A stretch of DNA of 20,371 bases from Flammeovirgaceae bacterium (GCA_003229495.1 QIEB01000484.1:1-20371), one strand, 5' to 3'. Counted from the stretch's first letter, positions 8,207 through 17,300 are shown. The notes: generated from the letters alone by a model not told the origin. Program-made: numbers and translations.

Positions 8207-9070
8207 CTATTGGCAGATATAGAAGTAGTCGGCGGTCCAATTGAAACGACCATCTGTAGACGATACTACGGACTTGGGTTTGCCCTCCGGGTCATACTCA
8301 TAAGTAGTAATTGCACGAAAATTGGGCAGCTGCTCAAATGCTGAAACCAAGCGATTATTTTGGTAGGTAAAATCCCATACCTCTATTAATATGCCATCCA
8401 CTCTCCTACAAACAATGCCTTCCAAATAGCCTTGCTGGTTATAACTGAAATCACAAAAGCTAAGTAAATCTCCCCGGAAGGTTATTTTTTCAAACCGGCT
8501 AATTCTTTGCCCTCCAGTGGTGAAAACTGCCGGTAGTACATCAATCCAATTCCGGGTAATGCGATCAATATCAAATATTACAATCCGTGCATTTATGGAG
8601 TCGTTAGCCAGTTCAGATTCTTCATAAAAAAACAGGTGGGATTCAGGGAGACCGGTAAAAGGTGGAGCCAATTCAAAGCGTATAAATTCCGCCAGATTTC
8701 CCTGTTGGTCAAATTTGAATTCGGTACTGGTCAATATATCCGCTCCAAAGATTTCATCTATACTGGCAGGAATCGTTTCATCGTTATTGTATCGAAATTC
8801 AAACCGCAGGGTTATTGGAACCAGGTCCAGCCCTTCAACAATTGAGATAGACTCTATTCTATTATTTTGGTTGACATTATAGATAAAGTTACGGATGCCG
8901 GTAATCTCATCGTCCTCATTTCGAAACTCCATTTCATGTATCTTGCATTCTTTGTTATTTACCGGCGGAGGCCCTCCGCTACCTGGTGGTGGCTCCGGAT
9001 CGTCACCCGAACAACCCCAAGCCAAAACCGCCATCAGCATTGAAAAAATGAATATTTTTGCTTCATCCAT
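8207..9070 (-). CDS. Lipoprotein with YD-like / DUF4595-like beta repeats
   Basis: The open frame reaches 9139, but I place the start at ATG 9070 (287 residues) because only there does a type II signal peptide begin: MDEAKIFIFSMLMAVLAWGC with Cys20, followed by SGDDPEPPPGSGGPPP, a flexible acidic/proline tether. The upstream 23 codons are polar and run through an A-rich tract. The body repeats a pattern of F.Y....(R/L)...I and Y..GN/GYL units (FIYNVNQNNRIESI, EFKFDQQGNLAEF, FSYNQQGYLEGI, YEYDPEGKPKSV), as in YD-repeat or DUF4595-like Bacteroidota lipoproteins. No catalytic motif is visible. It ends with YFYICQ, 60 nt from the convergent T9SS protein gene. Likely anchored in the outer membrane; function unknown. 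Confidence 0.8.
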   Translation of the reverse strand: MDEAKIFIFSMLMAVLAWGCSGDDPEPPPGSGGPPPVNNKECKIHEMEFRNEDDEITGIRNFIYNVNQNNRIESISIVEGLDLVPITLRFEFRYNNDETIPASIDEIFGADILTSTEFKFDQQGNLAEFIRFELAPPFTGLPESHLFFYEESELANDSINARIVIFDIDRITRNWIDVLPAVFTTGGQRISRFEKITFRGDLLSFCDFSYNQQGYLEGIVCRRVDGILIEVWDFTYQNNRLVSAFEQLPNFRAITTYEYDPEGKPKSVVSSTDGRFNWTADYFYICQ

Positions 9071-9269
9071 CTTTGTAAAGGTGTTCCATTTTTTTAAAAC
9101 AAAAAAAGATTGTCGTTCCCTAGCTAGGATTTCCAACATCAGGTTCGCAAAAGTGGTTATTTGTCACAGTCAATGGTCAATTCTTTAATTTTCAATTTCT
9201 AATGGTATCAGGGTTACTTTTAGTAAGCAATTTTACTAATGACAGAGTGCTGGCATATCATTTAATCGA

Positions 9270-9300
9270 TTGACTTACAGCGATAAATATGTTAAATTAG
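9270..9300 (+). promoter_or_regulatory. Candidate promoter of the cyclase gene
   Basis: TTG at 9270-9272, then 20 nt, then TAAATTAG at 9293-9300. The spacing suits the Bacteroidota -33/-7 arrangement and the -7 box departs from TAnnTTTG at one base. It would give a leader of about 80 nt carrying the inverted repeat at 9320-9338. Confidence 0.35.
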
Positions 9301-9319
9301 TCAAAGGGGAATCTTGATC

Positions 9320-9338
9320 AATCTGGAGGATCCAGATT
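9320..9338 (+). promoter_or_regulatory. Perfect 8-bp inverted repeat in the cyclase leader
   Basis: AATCTGGA-GGA-TCCAGATT: arms of 8 nt pair exactly around a 3-nt loop, 52 nt before the ATG at 9391. It could be a protein-binding operator or an RNA hairpin in the 5' leader. It has no T-run after it, so it is not a standard terminator. Confidence 0.45.
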
Positions 9339-9390
9339 TGGAGATTACCTAAAGTAAACTATGCGTGAGTGTACCAGGTACTGATATACT

Positions 9391-11520
9391 ATGAAAACCA
9401 CCAACACCACATCACAGCGAAAACTTGCAGCCATAATGTTCACCGATATCGAGGGATATACCGCCTTGATGCAGAAGAGTGAGGAACAGGCTATTCTATT
9501 TCGAAACAAACACCGCGAGGTCTTCCAGAAAGAAGTCGAGAACCATCAAGGACAGATTCTGCATTATTACGGCGATGGCACGTTGAGCGTATTTGACAGC
9601 GCCGTCAAAGCCGTGGAATGTGGTGTTGCCATTCAATTGGCCATGCGTGATGAGCCTATCATCCCAGTACGTATTGGCGTGCACAGCGGCGATATCGTCT
9701 TTACCGACGATGATATCATTGGAGATGGTGTGAATGTAGCCTCTCGAATTGAATCCCTGGCGGTCCCAAACAGCATATTCATTTCAGATAAGGTCTTTGA
9801 TGAAATAAAGAACCATTCTGAGATAAGCACAAAATATCTAAAATCTTATCTCCTTAAAAATGTTGAGCGGCCTGTGGGAGTTTATGCAGTTACCAATTCA
9901 GGATTAACCGTTCCAGAAGTCAAGCACATAAGTGGTAAAATTGAGGCAGAGAGAGACCCAGTAAAAATTTTAAGATCGTCAGGCAAGAAGATTTGGGTGC
10001 CTGCTCTTTTATTGATGATTGCCCTATTGGCTGTCGGATACTGGATGAGGGGACGTTGGGAAAGCCGACCGGTGACTGAGGTAAGTAAAGTGGTGGCGGT
10101 TATCCCTTTTGATGTAGGTGGTGAAGAAGAATACTTTCAGGTAGGTATGACCCAGGGGTTGATTGCTGAATTGTCCAAAATTGACCGACTTCAGGTAATT
10201 GATCAACTTACTACCCGCTATTATTCAGGAATCGGAGTTCCATTTATTAATCTTAAAGAAGATCTGCCCCAGATTGACTTCGTAATACTTGGAACAGCTT
10301 CAAGATCTTCAAATATGCTTACGGTGATTGTCAAGCTATTGGTTTCCGGACAGGAGGAACCAATCTGGACCAAGGAATATAGCCGGGACATATCGGAAAT
10401 AAGGTTATTGTGGTCAGAAGTGGCCCGAGATTTAACCAAACCGATTGGAGTACAATTAAATGACAAACAAAACCTCCTGGGTGTAGGCGTGAAACCTGTT
10501 AAACCTGAAATTTATGAGTTATATCTCAAAGGTACTTATCATTTATTTAAAGAGAACCCTCAGGACTGGCAAACAGGTATTACTTATTTGCAACAGGCTT
10601 ATTTGCAACAGGCTATAGATCAAAATCCTGCAGATGCTTTCGCCTACGCTGCTCTTGCTGAAGGATTCAATTGGATCGGCCATGGGCCTTCACCATCACG
10701 TGATGTTTTTCCAAAGGCCAGGGAGGCTGCTCTGAGAGCCATACAATTGGATTCTACTTTAGCGCAGGGTTGGGCGGCATTGTCCCACTACGAAACCTAT
10801 TACGGTTGGAATTGGGAACGGGCGGAGCAGGCATTTGAGAAATCCAACCGGATGAACCCTAACCTGGCCACCAATCATTTTCATAGGGCGTGGTATCTCA
10901 TTTTATTAGGCCGCAAAGAGGAAGCAATAAGAGAACATGAACTTGCTGAACAACTAGACCCTTTTAGTCAGCTACATGCCGCTGGTACAGGTTTGCTGTA
11001 CGGTTGGACAGGTCAATACGAAGAAGCTCTGAAGAAAATGGATGAAGCCATGAGTGCCCCTGGATACGAGGATTGGTCATTTGCACAGGCCTGGAAAGCT
11101 AATGTATTAAGCGATATGGGCAGACATGATGAAGCGATAAAATTAAGTAAAGAAGCCTCAGAAAAATTTCCAATTTGGAGGTGGGTGAGCTATGGCCCGG
11201 CATTAATTAAATCAGGTAGAATAGAAGAAGCAAAACAGATCATCAACGAAATTGAAAAGGCTCCCACCGCCTTGGGGGCTTTGAGTCTGGGATTTATGTA
11301 CGCTTTACTGGGTGATGCAGACAATGCTATTAAATGGCTTCGCCACCCGGATAAGCATGGCTGGTACCCCTGGATCAGGGTGTGGCCGGGAATGGGATTG
11401 GAATCGCTTTATGATGATCCGAGGTTTTTGGAACTTTTAAAAGAAATGAATCTTCCTAATCCTGAAAAATTAAGACCAGATAGGGAACTGGCTGATGCCA
11501 GTTTGTCAAGCACCAAATAG
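9391..11520 (+). CDS. Class III nucleotide cyclase with TolB-like and TPR domains
   Basis: 709 residues. Residues 10-168 are a class III adenylate/guanylate cyclase domain: metal Asp D19 (FTDIEGYT) and D62 (YGDGTL), transition-state N115 and R119 (NVASR), and D108 at the base-recognition site. The usual partner Lys is replaced by His58 (ILHYYGDG), so ATP versus GTP preference is uncertain. A single membrane helix spans about 201-218. Residues ~232-355 (VVAVIPFDVGG.EEYFQVGMTQGLIAEL ... DFVILGTASR in part) are a TolB-like domain as found beside such cyclases. From ~365 come TPR repeats to the end, closing with DDPRFLELLKEM. The topology puts the cyclase in the cytoplasm and TolB/TPR outside, suggesting a sensor that makes a cyclic nucleotide. 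A 15-bp duplication inserts YLQQA in the first TPR. The gene is monocistronic. Confidence 0.9.
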   Translation: MKTTNTTSQRKLAAIMFTDIEGYTALMQKSEEQAILFRNKHREVFQKEVENHQGQILHYYGDGTLSVFDSAVKAVECGVAIQLAMRDEPIIPVRIGVHSGDIVFTDDDIIGDGVNVASRIESLAVPNSIFISDKVFDEIKNHSEISTKYLKSYLLKNVERPVGVYAVTNSGLTVPEVKHISGKIEAERDPVKILRSSGKKIWVPALLLMIALLAVGYWMRGRWESRPVTEVSKVVAVIPFDVGGEEEYFQVGMTQGLIAELSKIDRLQVIDQLTTRYYSGIGVPFINLKEDLPQIDFVILGTASRSSNMLTVIVKLLVSGQEEPIWTKEYSRDISEIRLLWSEVARDLTKPIGVQLNDKQNLLGVGVKPVKPEIYELYLKGTYHLFKENPQDWQTGITYLQQAYLQQAIDQNPADAFAYAALAEGFNWIGHGPSPSRDVFPKAREAALRAIQLDSTLAQGWAALSHYETYYGWNWERAEQAFEKSNRMNPNLATNHFHRAWYLILLGRKEEAIREHELAEQLDPFSQLHAAGTGLLYGWTGQYEEALKKMDEAMSAPGYEDWSFAQAWKANVLSDMGRHDEAIKLSKEASEKFPIWRWVSYGPALIKSGRIEEAKQIINEIEKAPTALGALSLGFMYALLGDADNAIKWLRHPDKHGWYPWIRVWPGMGLESLYDDPRFLELLKEMNLPNPEKLRPDRELADASLSSTK
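10583..10612 (+). repeat. Perfect 15-bp tandem duplication inside the cyclase/TPR gene
   Basis: CTTATTTGCAACAGG occurs twice head to tail (10583-10597 and 10598-10612), and the next two bases continue the match. It is in frame and repeats the peptide YLQQA, giving TYLQQAYLQQAID in the helix of the first TPR. Both copies are identical, which suggests a recent slippage event. Confidence 0.95.
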
Positions 11521-11572
11521 CAAATTACAAAGCCCAACTAAGTTGCCAAAATCCAAAGGTCAAATAACAAAA

Positions 11573-11596
11573 CCCTGCCTGCCGCTGCAGGCAAGG
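11573..11596 (-). terminator. Rho-independent-type terminator of the DUF1080 operon
   Basis: Ten-nt arms (CCCTGCCTGC and GCAGGCAAGG on the plus strand) around a CGCT loop pair with one imperfect position. Read on the minus strand, the GC-rich hairpin starts 2 nt after the stop codon of the DUF1080 frame and is followed by TTTTGTTATTTG, a fair U-tract. On the plus strand no T-run follows, so it serves mainly the minus-strand operon, though the hairpin also lies 53 nt after the cyclase stop. Confidence 0.65.
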
Positions 11597-11598
11597 TG

Positions 11599-12318
11599 TT
11601 AGTCAAAGGATTTTATCATCATATCTTTAAAATAAACATCTGAAGGACCTTTATCTTCAGCAAAGAACTTAATTCCGCCCTGCAAACAGATATTTCCCGC
11701 CTTGTTAAATTTAGAAGGCAGATAAGACTCCGAAGATTTCTCACCATTTACAAACATAACGATATGCTCGTTTTCAGCGAAAATCTCCATTTCATTCCAG
11801 TCATCATAATCAATCATGCCATACCAGGCCCGGGCGTGGGTAGCTATTGATCCGGTAGAATAAGCATGTGCCGGCCCATTGTGATCATAAATATTGCACT
11901 CAATAGCATCCGTTATGGACACATTGGCCGAATCCGGACTTTTTCGCACCCAAATACCACTATTGTCCTCTTTGATAATCTTAAACTTGGTAGTTAAATA
12001 AAAGTTTTTGTAGACATTTTCATTAACCAAGAATCCTCCTTCAATCCCTGAATAACCATGTAGCACGCCATCTTCAACATCCCAAGACCCGTCACCGATG
12101 GAATTCCAGCCATTTAAGGTCTTTCCGTCAAACAGGGGTTCCCAAGCATGTGTGGAGTCTGAGCGATAACGATCCTCTACTAATTCTGTTATTACTGCGA
12201 TAGTCATTAACTTCTGGATCTGGATATTTTTGAATCGAATGGTATTACCTTTTACAGATGGTACTTGCAACCCTATTTTGCCAGAATGAAAGCGCTTATC
12301 ATTTGCTTCTGCAACCAA
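11599..12318 (-). CDS. DUF1080 protein, downstream fragment of a frameshifted two-domain gene
   Basis: The open frame gives 239 residues, but its only upstream start is a TTG at 12318 inside conserved coding sequence; the first ATG lies 37 codons in, at 12207. Residues ~1-37 (VAEANDKRFHSGKIGLQVPS and NTIRFKNIQIQKL) are the last strands of a first DUF1080 domain whose body is in the neighbouring frame. Residues ~58-239 are a complete second DUF1080 domain (WEPLFDGKTLNGW, DNSGIWVRKS, DAIECNIYD, DDWNEMEIFAENEHIVMFVNG, DVYFKDMMIKSF). DUF1080 is a concanavalin-like jelly-roll family now named 3-keto-disaccharide hydrolase after characterised members. Translated alone, this piece would have no signal peptide, unlike the lipoprotein upstream. 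I regard it as the 3' part of a broken gene, or of a gene with a sequencing error. Confidence 0.75.
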   Translation of the reverse strand: MVAEANDKRFHSGKIGLQVPSVKGNTIRFKNIQIQKLMTIAVITELVEDRYRSDSTHAWEPLFDGKTLNGWNSIGDGSWDVEDGVLHGYSGIEGGFLVNENVYKNFYLTTKFKIIKEDNSGIWVRKSPDSANVSITDAIECNIYDHNGPAHAYSTGSIATHARAWYGMIDYDDWNEMEIFAENEHIVMFVNGEKSSESYLPSKFNKAGNICLQGGIKFFAEDKGPSDVYFKDMMIKSFD

Positions 12319-12333
12319 CTGTTCATGCAGTTA
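12319..12333 (-). other. Frameshift junction with inferred ~29- or 32-nt deletion
   Basis: The first frame reads ...WNTLEVTA then stops (TGA, 12325-12323). The second frame is open from CTG 12330 and reads HEQLVAEAND. In the second DUF1080 domain the matching stretch between WNEMEIFA and SESYLPSKF spans 14 residues (ENEHIVMFVNGEKS), whereas only about four to six remain here. The two frames are joined correctly if the number of missing bases is 2 modulo 3, so a loss of about 29 or 32 nt explains both the missing residues and the frame change. Confidence 0.6.
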
Positions 12334-12790
12334 CCTCAAGGGTATTCCACTGCTTAGCATCAAAATTTTCTGGTATGGTAGATCTGGCTACACTTTGAAT
12401 AGTACCGATAGGGTCAAGTTGATCCGGATTAGCATCAATGCTTATGGTATAGCCCGGCAGTTCCGATGCAGACTCTAACTGATCATTTAATCTAAAGAAG
12501 ATAGAAGACTGTATATCAGATGATTGTATGTCCAATTTTAGATGAAAATTATCAAAATGATTGTCCTGTGTAGTTAACATGCCAGTCTGCTGGTCACCAG
12601 TAGCTGTCAATGATAAAACATTACCAGTCATTTCAGCCTCCAGGGCGCCAGTTTGGTTCCATCCACTAAGGTCATCATTCAATAAGGATATCCAGCCGTC
12701 ATCGGCATCGGGTTTGCTTTGTGACGGTTTTTCCTGAGTACAGGAGTTAAGTATGATTAGGCATAAGCTACTTAAAATAATGTGTTTCAT
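12323..12790 (-). CDS. DUF1080 lipoprotein, upstream fragment of a frameshifted two-domain gene
   Basis: 155 residues from ATG 12790. An earlier ATG at 12886 is open, but only the one at 12790 begins a lipoprotein signal (MKHIILSSLCLIILNSC, Cys17), and the 32 codons before it are basic and polar. The mature part starts TQEKPSQSKPDADDGWISLL, then NDDLSGWNQTG, IFFRLNDQ, PGYTISID and WNTLEVTA: the greater part of a DUF1080 (3-keto-disaccharide hydrolase-type) jelly roll. The last strands are missing because the frame ends at TGA 12323; they continue in the adjacent frame. It lies 106 nt downstream of the DUF1501 gene stop and belongs to the same minus-strand series. If translated as is, the product would be a truncated, probably misfolded, lipoprotein. 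Confidence 0.75.
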   Translation of the reverse strand: MKHIILSSLCLIILNSCTQEKPSQSKPDADDGWISLLNDDLSGWNQTGALEAEMTGNVLSLTATGDQQTGMLTTQDNHFDNFHLKLDIQSSDIQSSIFFRLNDQLESASELPGYTISIDANPDQLDPIGTIQSVARSTIPENFDAKQWNTLEVTA

Positions 12791-12896
12791 ATTAAAGTTG
12801 TTTTTCACGAATTTCCTAAAATAGGTACTTTTCTGCTTTTTCATTAGTTTTCCTTTTCCCGCAAATCTTGCCTTGTAATTAATCATTTCTAATTAC

Positions 12897-14312
12897 TCAA
12901 ACCAGAATATCTTTTATAACATGCCCATGAACATCCGTTAAACGTATGTCCCTGCCACTAAACCGGAATGTAAGGTGTTCATGATCAACTCCAAGTAGAT
13001 GAAGCATGGTGGCGTGTAAATCGTGTATGGAGGTAGATTTGTCTACTACCCGATAACCATATTCGTCAGTCATACCATAGATAGTCCCCCCTTTGATTCC
13101 CGCACCTGCCAGCCATATTGAAAATGCTGAAGGATTATGGTCCCTTCCGTCCTTACCCTGTGCAAATGGGGTACGGCCAAATTCACCGGCAAACACTACC
13201 AGTGTAGTCTCTAATAGTCCTCTGCTCTTCAAATCCTTCAATAAAGCTGCTACCGGCTGATCTACTGCATGAGCATTTCGTTCATGTCCATCTACCAAGC
13301 CGGTATGCTGGTCCCACCGATCCGCCTCAACTCGTGGACAAGTTAATTCAATAAAGCGCACTCCCCTTTCCACCAGACGACGAGCCATTAAGCATTGAGT
13401 GGCGTAGCCTGCCAAATGCGGATTGCTGGAGTCTATTCCGTAAAGTTTTTTGGTCAACTTAGATTCACCTAATAACTCGGTCAATTCCGGTACCGACGTT
13501 TGCATTCGATAGGCCAGTTCATAGTTATTAATGGCGGCTTCCACTTCATCTTCATGCCCGATCTTACCAACGAATGAGCTGTCCATTTGCCGGATCAGGT
13601 CTAATTTACTTTTTTGGATATCTTTTGAGGGCTCGCCGGGGCTGACATTTGGAATTGGTGTTTTTCCTGGTTTAAGAATTGACGCCTGGTAGTTGGCTGG
13701 CAGGAACCCGGATTTGAAATTATCAAGTCCTCCGGGAGGGATAAGTCCTCCGTCAAGCACTACATAACCCGGCAGGTCCTGATTATCCGAACCCAGACCA
13801 TAATTGATCCATGCGCCCATGCTGGGGCGGCCCTGAAGGCCATGGCCAGTATGCAAAAAGTAGTTGGCATTGGTATGCTCAGGAAAGTCTGACACCATGG
13901 ACCGCACCAGTGCTATATCATCCACACAGGTAGCAATATTGGGGAATAGATCACTCACCCACATACCGCATTCACCATATTGATTAAACCCCCAAGGGCT
14001 TTTTAATATAGTTCCAATATTATTAAACTGTGTAGCTTCTACCTTAAACTTATCATAAGGGTTCTGACCGTTTTCCTTTTCCAATCTAGGTTTGTAGTCA
14101 AACGAGTCCACCTGGGAAACTCCTCCATCCATATACAGGAATATTATACTTCTGGCTTTAGGTGCAAAGTGCGGAAGGTTCAATTGAGGGCCCAGTTTTT
14201 TGATAATATTGCCTGGTTTGACTTGACTACATCCCAAGGAGCCCATTAAACTCATTAGAGCGAGTCCTCCAAATCCATTTTTGGTCAATAGTAAGGCTTC
14301 CCGTCGGGTCAT
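12897..14312 (-). CDS. DUF1501 family exported protein
   Basis: 471 residues. The N-terminus MTRREALLLTKNGFGGLALM has a twin-arginine pair and hydrophobic run, then GSLGC (Cys28), a possible Tat lipoprotein signal. DUF1501 motifs follow in order: SIIFLYMDGGVSQVDSFDYK (D62), NTNAYFLHTGH-like segment with GRPSMGAWINYGLGS, QCLMARRLVERGVRFIEL, WDQHTGLVDGHERNA, TTLVVFAGEFGRTPFAQG, DGRDHNPSAFS (D391, H392) and FSGRDIRLTDVHGHVIKDIL. The fold is related to alkaline phosphatase/sulfatase enzymes, with metal ligands probably among these Asp/His/Glu residues. Biochemical activity of the family is not well defined. Its start is 2 nt after the stop of the PSCyt1/DUF1553 gene, indicating translational coupling, and this pairing is the standard arrangement in Planctomycetes, Verrucomicrobia and some Bacteroidota. 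Confidence 0.93.
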   Translation of the reverse strand: MTRREALLLTKNGFGGLALMSLMGSLGCSQVKPGNIIKKLGPQLNLPHFAPKARSIIFLYMDGGVSQVDSFDYKPRLEKENGQNPYDKFKVEATQFNNIGTILKSPWGFNQYGECGMWVSDLFPNIATCVDDIALVRSMVSDFPEHTNANYFLHTGHGLQGRPSMGAWINYGLGSDNQDLPGYVVLDGGLIPPGGLDNFKSGFLPANYQASILKPGKTPIPNVSPGEPSKDIQKSKLDLIRQMDSSFVGKIGHEDEVEAAINNYELAYRMQTSVPELTELLGESKLTKKLYGIDSSNPHLAGYATQCLMARRLVERGVRFIELTCPRVEADRWDQHTGLVDGHERNAHAVDQPVAALLKDLKSRGLLETTLVVFAGEFGRTPFAQGKDGRDHNPSAFSIWLAGAGIKGGTIYGMTDEYGYRVVDKSTSIHDLHATMLHLLGVDHEHLTFRFSGRDIRLTDVHGHVIKDILV

Positions 14313-14314
14313 GG

Positions 14315-17300
14315 TTATATCAAAAATATGAATTCTTTCGAATTATAGATGGAATGACAGTAGCTTTTCCACAGTTCGAATTCCATGCGGTTAATCGCTA
14401 CCTCATTTTCCAACAAGTTTTTCTGTTCATCAAAAAACCCTCGTGCCTGTTCAACTTCGTGGTCTAACGGCTGCCTGGAGAATGCCTGCATATAAATCAT
14501 GTTTATACGCTCCTCAAAAGAATATGGCTCTTTTAGTAACTGGCTTGCCCAGATCGATGCCTGTTCGGCAATAAAAGGACTATTCAACATAGTAAGCGAT
14601 TGTGATGGAACATTGGATACATTCCGGCGGCCAAAAGTGCTAAACGGCACCGGCATGTCAAAAGCAAGCATCATGGGTGGTAAAAAATTGCGATTCAGCG
14701 CTTGGTACACACTCCGCCTACCGGCCCCATCAATTGGACCGGAATGTTTAGGCCTACCCCGCCCTTTCAAAAACTCAGTCAAATGCATAGGAATCGGTGG
14801 GCCATACATAGATTTGTCCAGTCTTCCGGAAGTAGCCAATACAGCATCCCTGAGCGATTCTGCATTTATCCTGCGCACGGGATAATGCTGCAAAAGCAAA
14901 TTATCAGGATCATTGGCCAAGCTTGTCTGAGAGGGTTCAGTTATCCTTTGAAATGTCTGGGACAGCACCATATAACGTATTATTTTCTTCACGGACCATC
15001 CCTCATTGATGAATTTTAGGGCTAAATAATCGAGTAATTGAGGGTGCGATGGAATTTTACCCTGAACTCCGAAATTGTCCACGGTTTCCACTATGCCTCG
15101 ACCGAAAACATGATGCCATAAGCGATTTACCAAAACTCTCCCAGTAAGAGGATTTTTAGGGTCTGATATCTTTTTGGCCAACTCCAGGCGTCCACTACCT
15201 CTGTCTTGAAATACCTGCGTGGTATCCGATACCGCGGTAAGAAAACGATGCGGCGCTTTCACTTGGCTCAAATTTGATAAACTGCCCCTTAGGAACACCG
15301 GACTTTGTATATGATCACCGTCGGTTACGCCAACTACAAAACTCGAATCATAAAGTGCTAAAGCCCGACGCTCCTGCTTCTTTTGCCATTGATTTAAGCC
15401 TGAGATGAATGGTTTATTATTGGAGAACCATAGATTGAGCCTTGTAATTTCTTTAGGAGTCGCTTTTTCCTCCTCCCAGGCCAGCATTAGCTCTGATAAA
15501 AGCTTATTGGTATTCAGGCCTTTCATGTCTGGTATGCTTTCCGTAAAACTATTATCATAAGCGATCACATATTCCACTTCTAACCATGCCTGAGGATCCA
15601 GATCATATTCATGAAAGCCCTTGTCTTTTCTACGCCTATAATCTCCAACCAGCAATTCTATATAAGCATGATGCCCCTTCCACATGGAGAGATCAATACG
15701 ATAATCCTGGAGATCATCACTTTTTATATGTGTTTGGAGTTGTCCATAGATGGGGTCCTGTATTAATTGAAAATTATCAATAATAACCCGGACTATTGAG
15801 TTTTTGCCGGCAGCCCGGAACAGCATACTATCTTCCGTTATCACAAAACCAGGTGATCTCAGGACCCCGAAAAGACCTTTACCCATCACTTTACTTGAAG
15901 CTTTTCCGCTGTGCAAACCAATCAATTGATTTCCTTTTATGATTGGCTGACCCAGGGAATTTGTAAAAGCATTACCATCCGGAATCCAACCATTAAGAGA
16001 ACCATCACGGAAATCACCAATAATTCGATGAGGGCCCTGAAATTGCATTAACTCTCTGAGGGGCAAATCAACTCTGGTATAGTCGGATACATTTTTAACT
16101 ATATATTTTCTGATATCATTATGATCTTTCTTCAGGCTGTCAAAAACTAACTGATCATCATTATCAAATCCAGCCTGGGTCAAGGTAAACCGGGTACTTT
16201 CCACTATACCATACAAAGAGTAATAGTCTGTAGTGGGTATGGGATCAAATTTGTGATCGTGGCATTTAGCACAGGCTACCGTTAGTGCCTGAAAAGTCTT
16301 AGAGGTAACATCAATAATGTTATCAATTCGCTCTGCCTGGTCTATTCTCAGATCAACCGGACTGTGCTTGCCTTCTGACAGGCAAAAAAAGGCAGTTCCA
16401 ATTACTGATTCATTAAAGCCCTCCGTCACATTAAGACGTGGGGTTTCCAAAAGATCTCCCGCCAAATGCTCCTTTACTAATTGATCATAAGGTACATCAT
16501 TGTTAAACGCCCGAATCAGATAATCACGATATCGCCAGGCGCCGATAATGGTATAGTCAAACTCGTGTCCTCTGGTATCCGCGTATCTAACCAGGTCCAT
16601 CCAATGACGGGCCCACTGCTCACCAAAATGCTGAGACTCTAAATAGTGATCTACCTGTGCCTCATAGGCACCCGGGCTGTTGTTATTAACAAAGGAACTT
16701 ACCATTTCAGGTTCCGGAGGTAGCCCGGTAAGTGTAAAGGCGAGCCTTCTGGCCAATCCGGGCTTATCAATTACCTTAGCTGGAATTAGCTGATGATCTG
16801 CTAATTTGCTGATGATAAAATTGTCAATATCATTGCTCACATATTGGTTTTCACGCACCTCAGGGACTTGGGGTTTAACTGGGGGTATGAAAGCCCAATA
16901 GGGCTCCCATTTGGCCCCCTCATCAATCCACCGTTTCAGCAATGCAATTTCCCTTTCACTAAGGTGTCGTTTCATTTCAGGGGGTGGCATCATAAACTCG
17001 AGATCAGAGGAAGTCACTCTGCTAATCAATACACTTTTCTTCCAGTTCCCCGGTGAGATAGCTTTTGACCCGTCATCCAGACGCCTGGTAGCTGAATGAC
17101 GCAGATCTAATCTAAAGTCAGCCTGCCTGGTACTGGAATCAGGGCCATGGCATACATAGCAATTGTTGGATAGTATAGGTCGAATGTCAAAATTAAAGCT
17201 GATTGTATCAGGAAGATCGAGTTCAGTGGGCCGAGGTCCGCAAGCATATGCCAAATACAATATGAAAAAGGTAATGGCTAGCCTAGAACCTGGTGGGGCT

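Larger units (their letters stand above)
9071..9390. other. 320-nt intergenic region between divergent genes
   Basis: No convincing gene is seen here. It is AT-rich and holds an A/T tract near 9089-9106 close to the lipoprotein start, a candidate promoter for the cyclase gene (9270-9300) and an inverted repeat (9320-9338). A plus-strand open frame crossing from 8895 to 9188 is the antisense of the lipoprotein gene and is not a likely gene. Confidence 0.6.

Noticed and set aside
8207..9139. Lipoprotein start at 9139
   Set aside because: The extra 23 residues are polar and basic and would bury the lipoprotein signal that begins at 9070.
8895..9188. Plus-strand open frame of 97 codons
   Set aside because: It is mostly antisense to the lipoprotein gene; the GGPPLPGGGSG stretch is the reverse reading of that gene's proline/glycine tether.
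11573..11596. Terminator serving the cyclase gene
   Set aside because: The T-rich tract is on the minus-strand side only, so I assign it to the DUF1080 operon; a secondary role for the plus-strand transcript cannot be excluded.
12207..12318. Independent start of the second DUF1080 gene at TTG 12318 or ATG 12207
   Set aside because: The residues after TTG 12318 are the conserved closing strands of the previous domain, and no signal peptide follows either start, so a frameshifted single gene is a better explanation.
14499..15019. Overlapping plus-strand open frames of 128 and 105 codons
   Set aside because: They are antisense to the DUF1553 region and show no coherent domain or signal.
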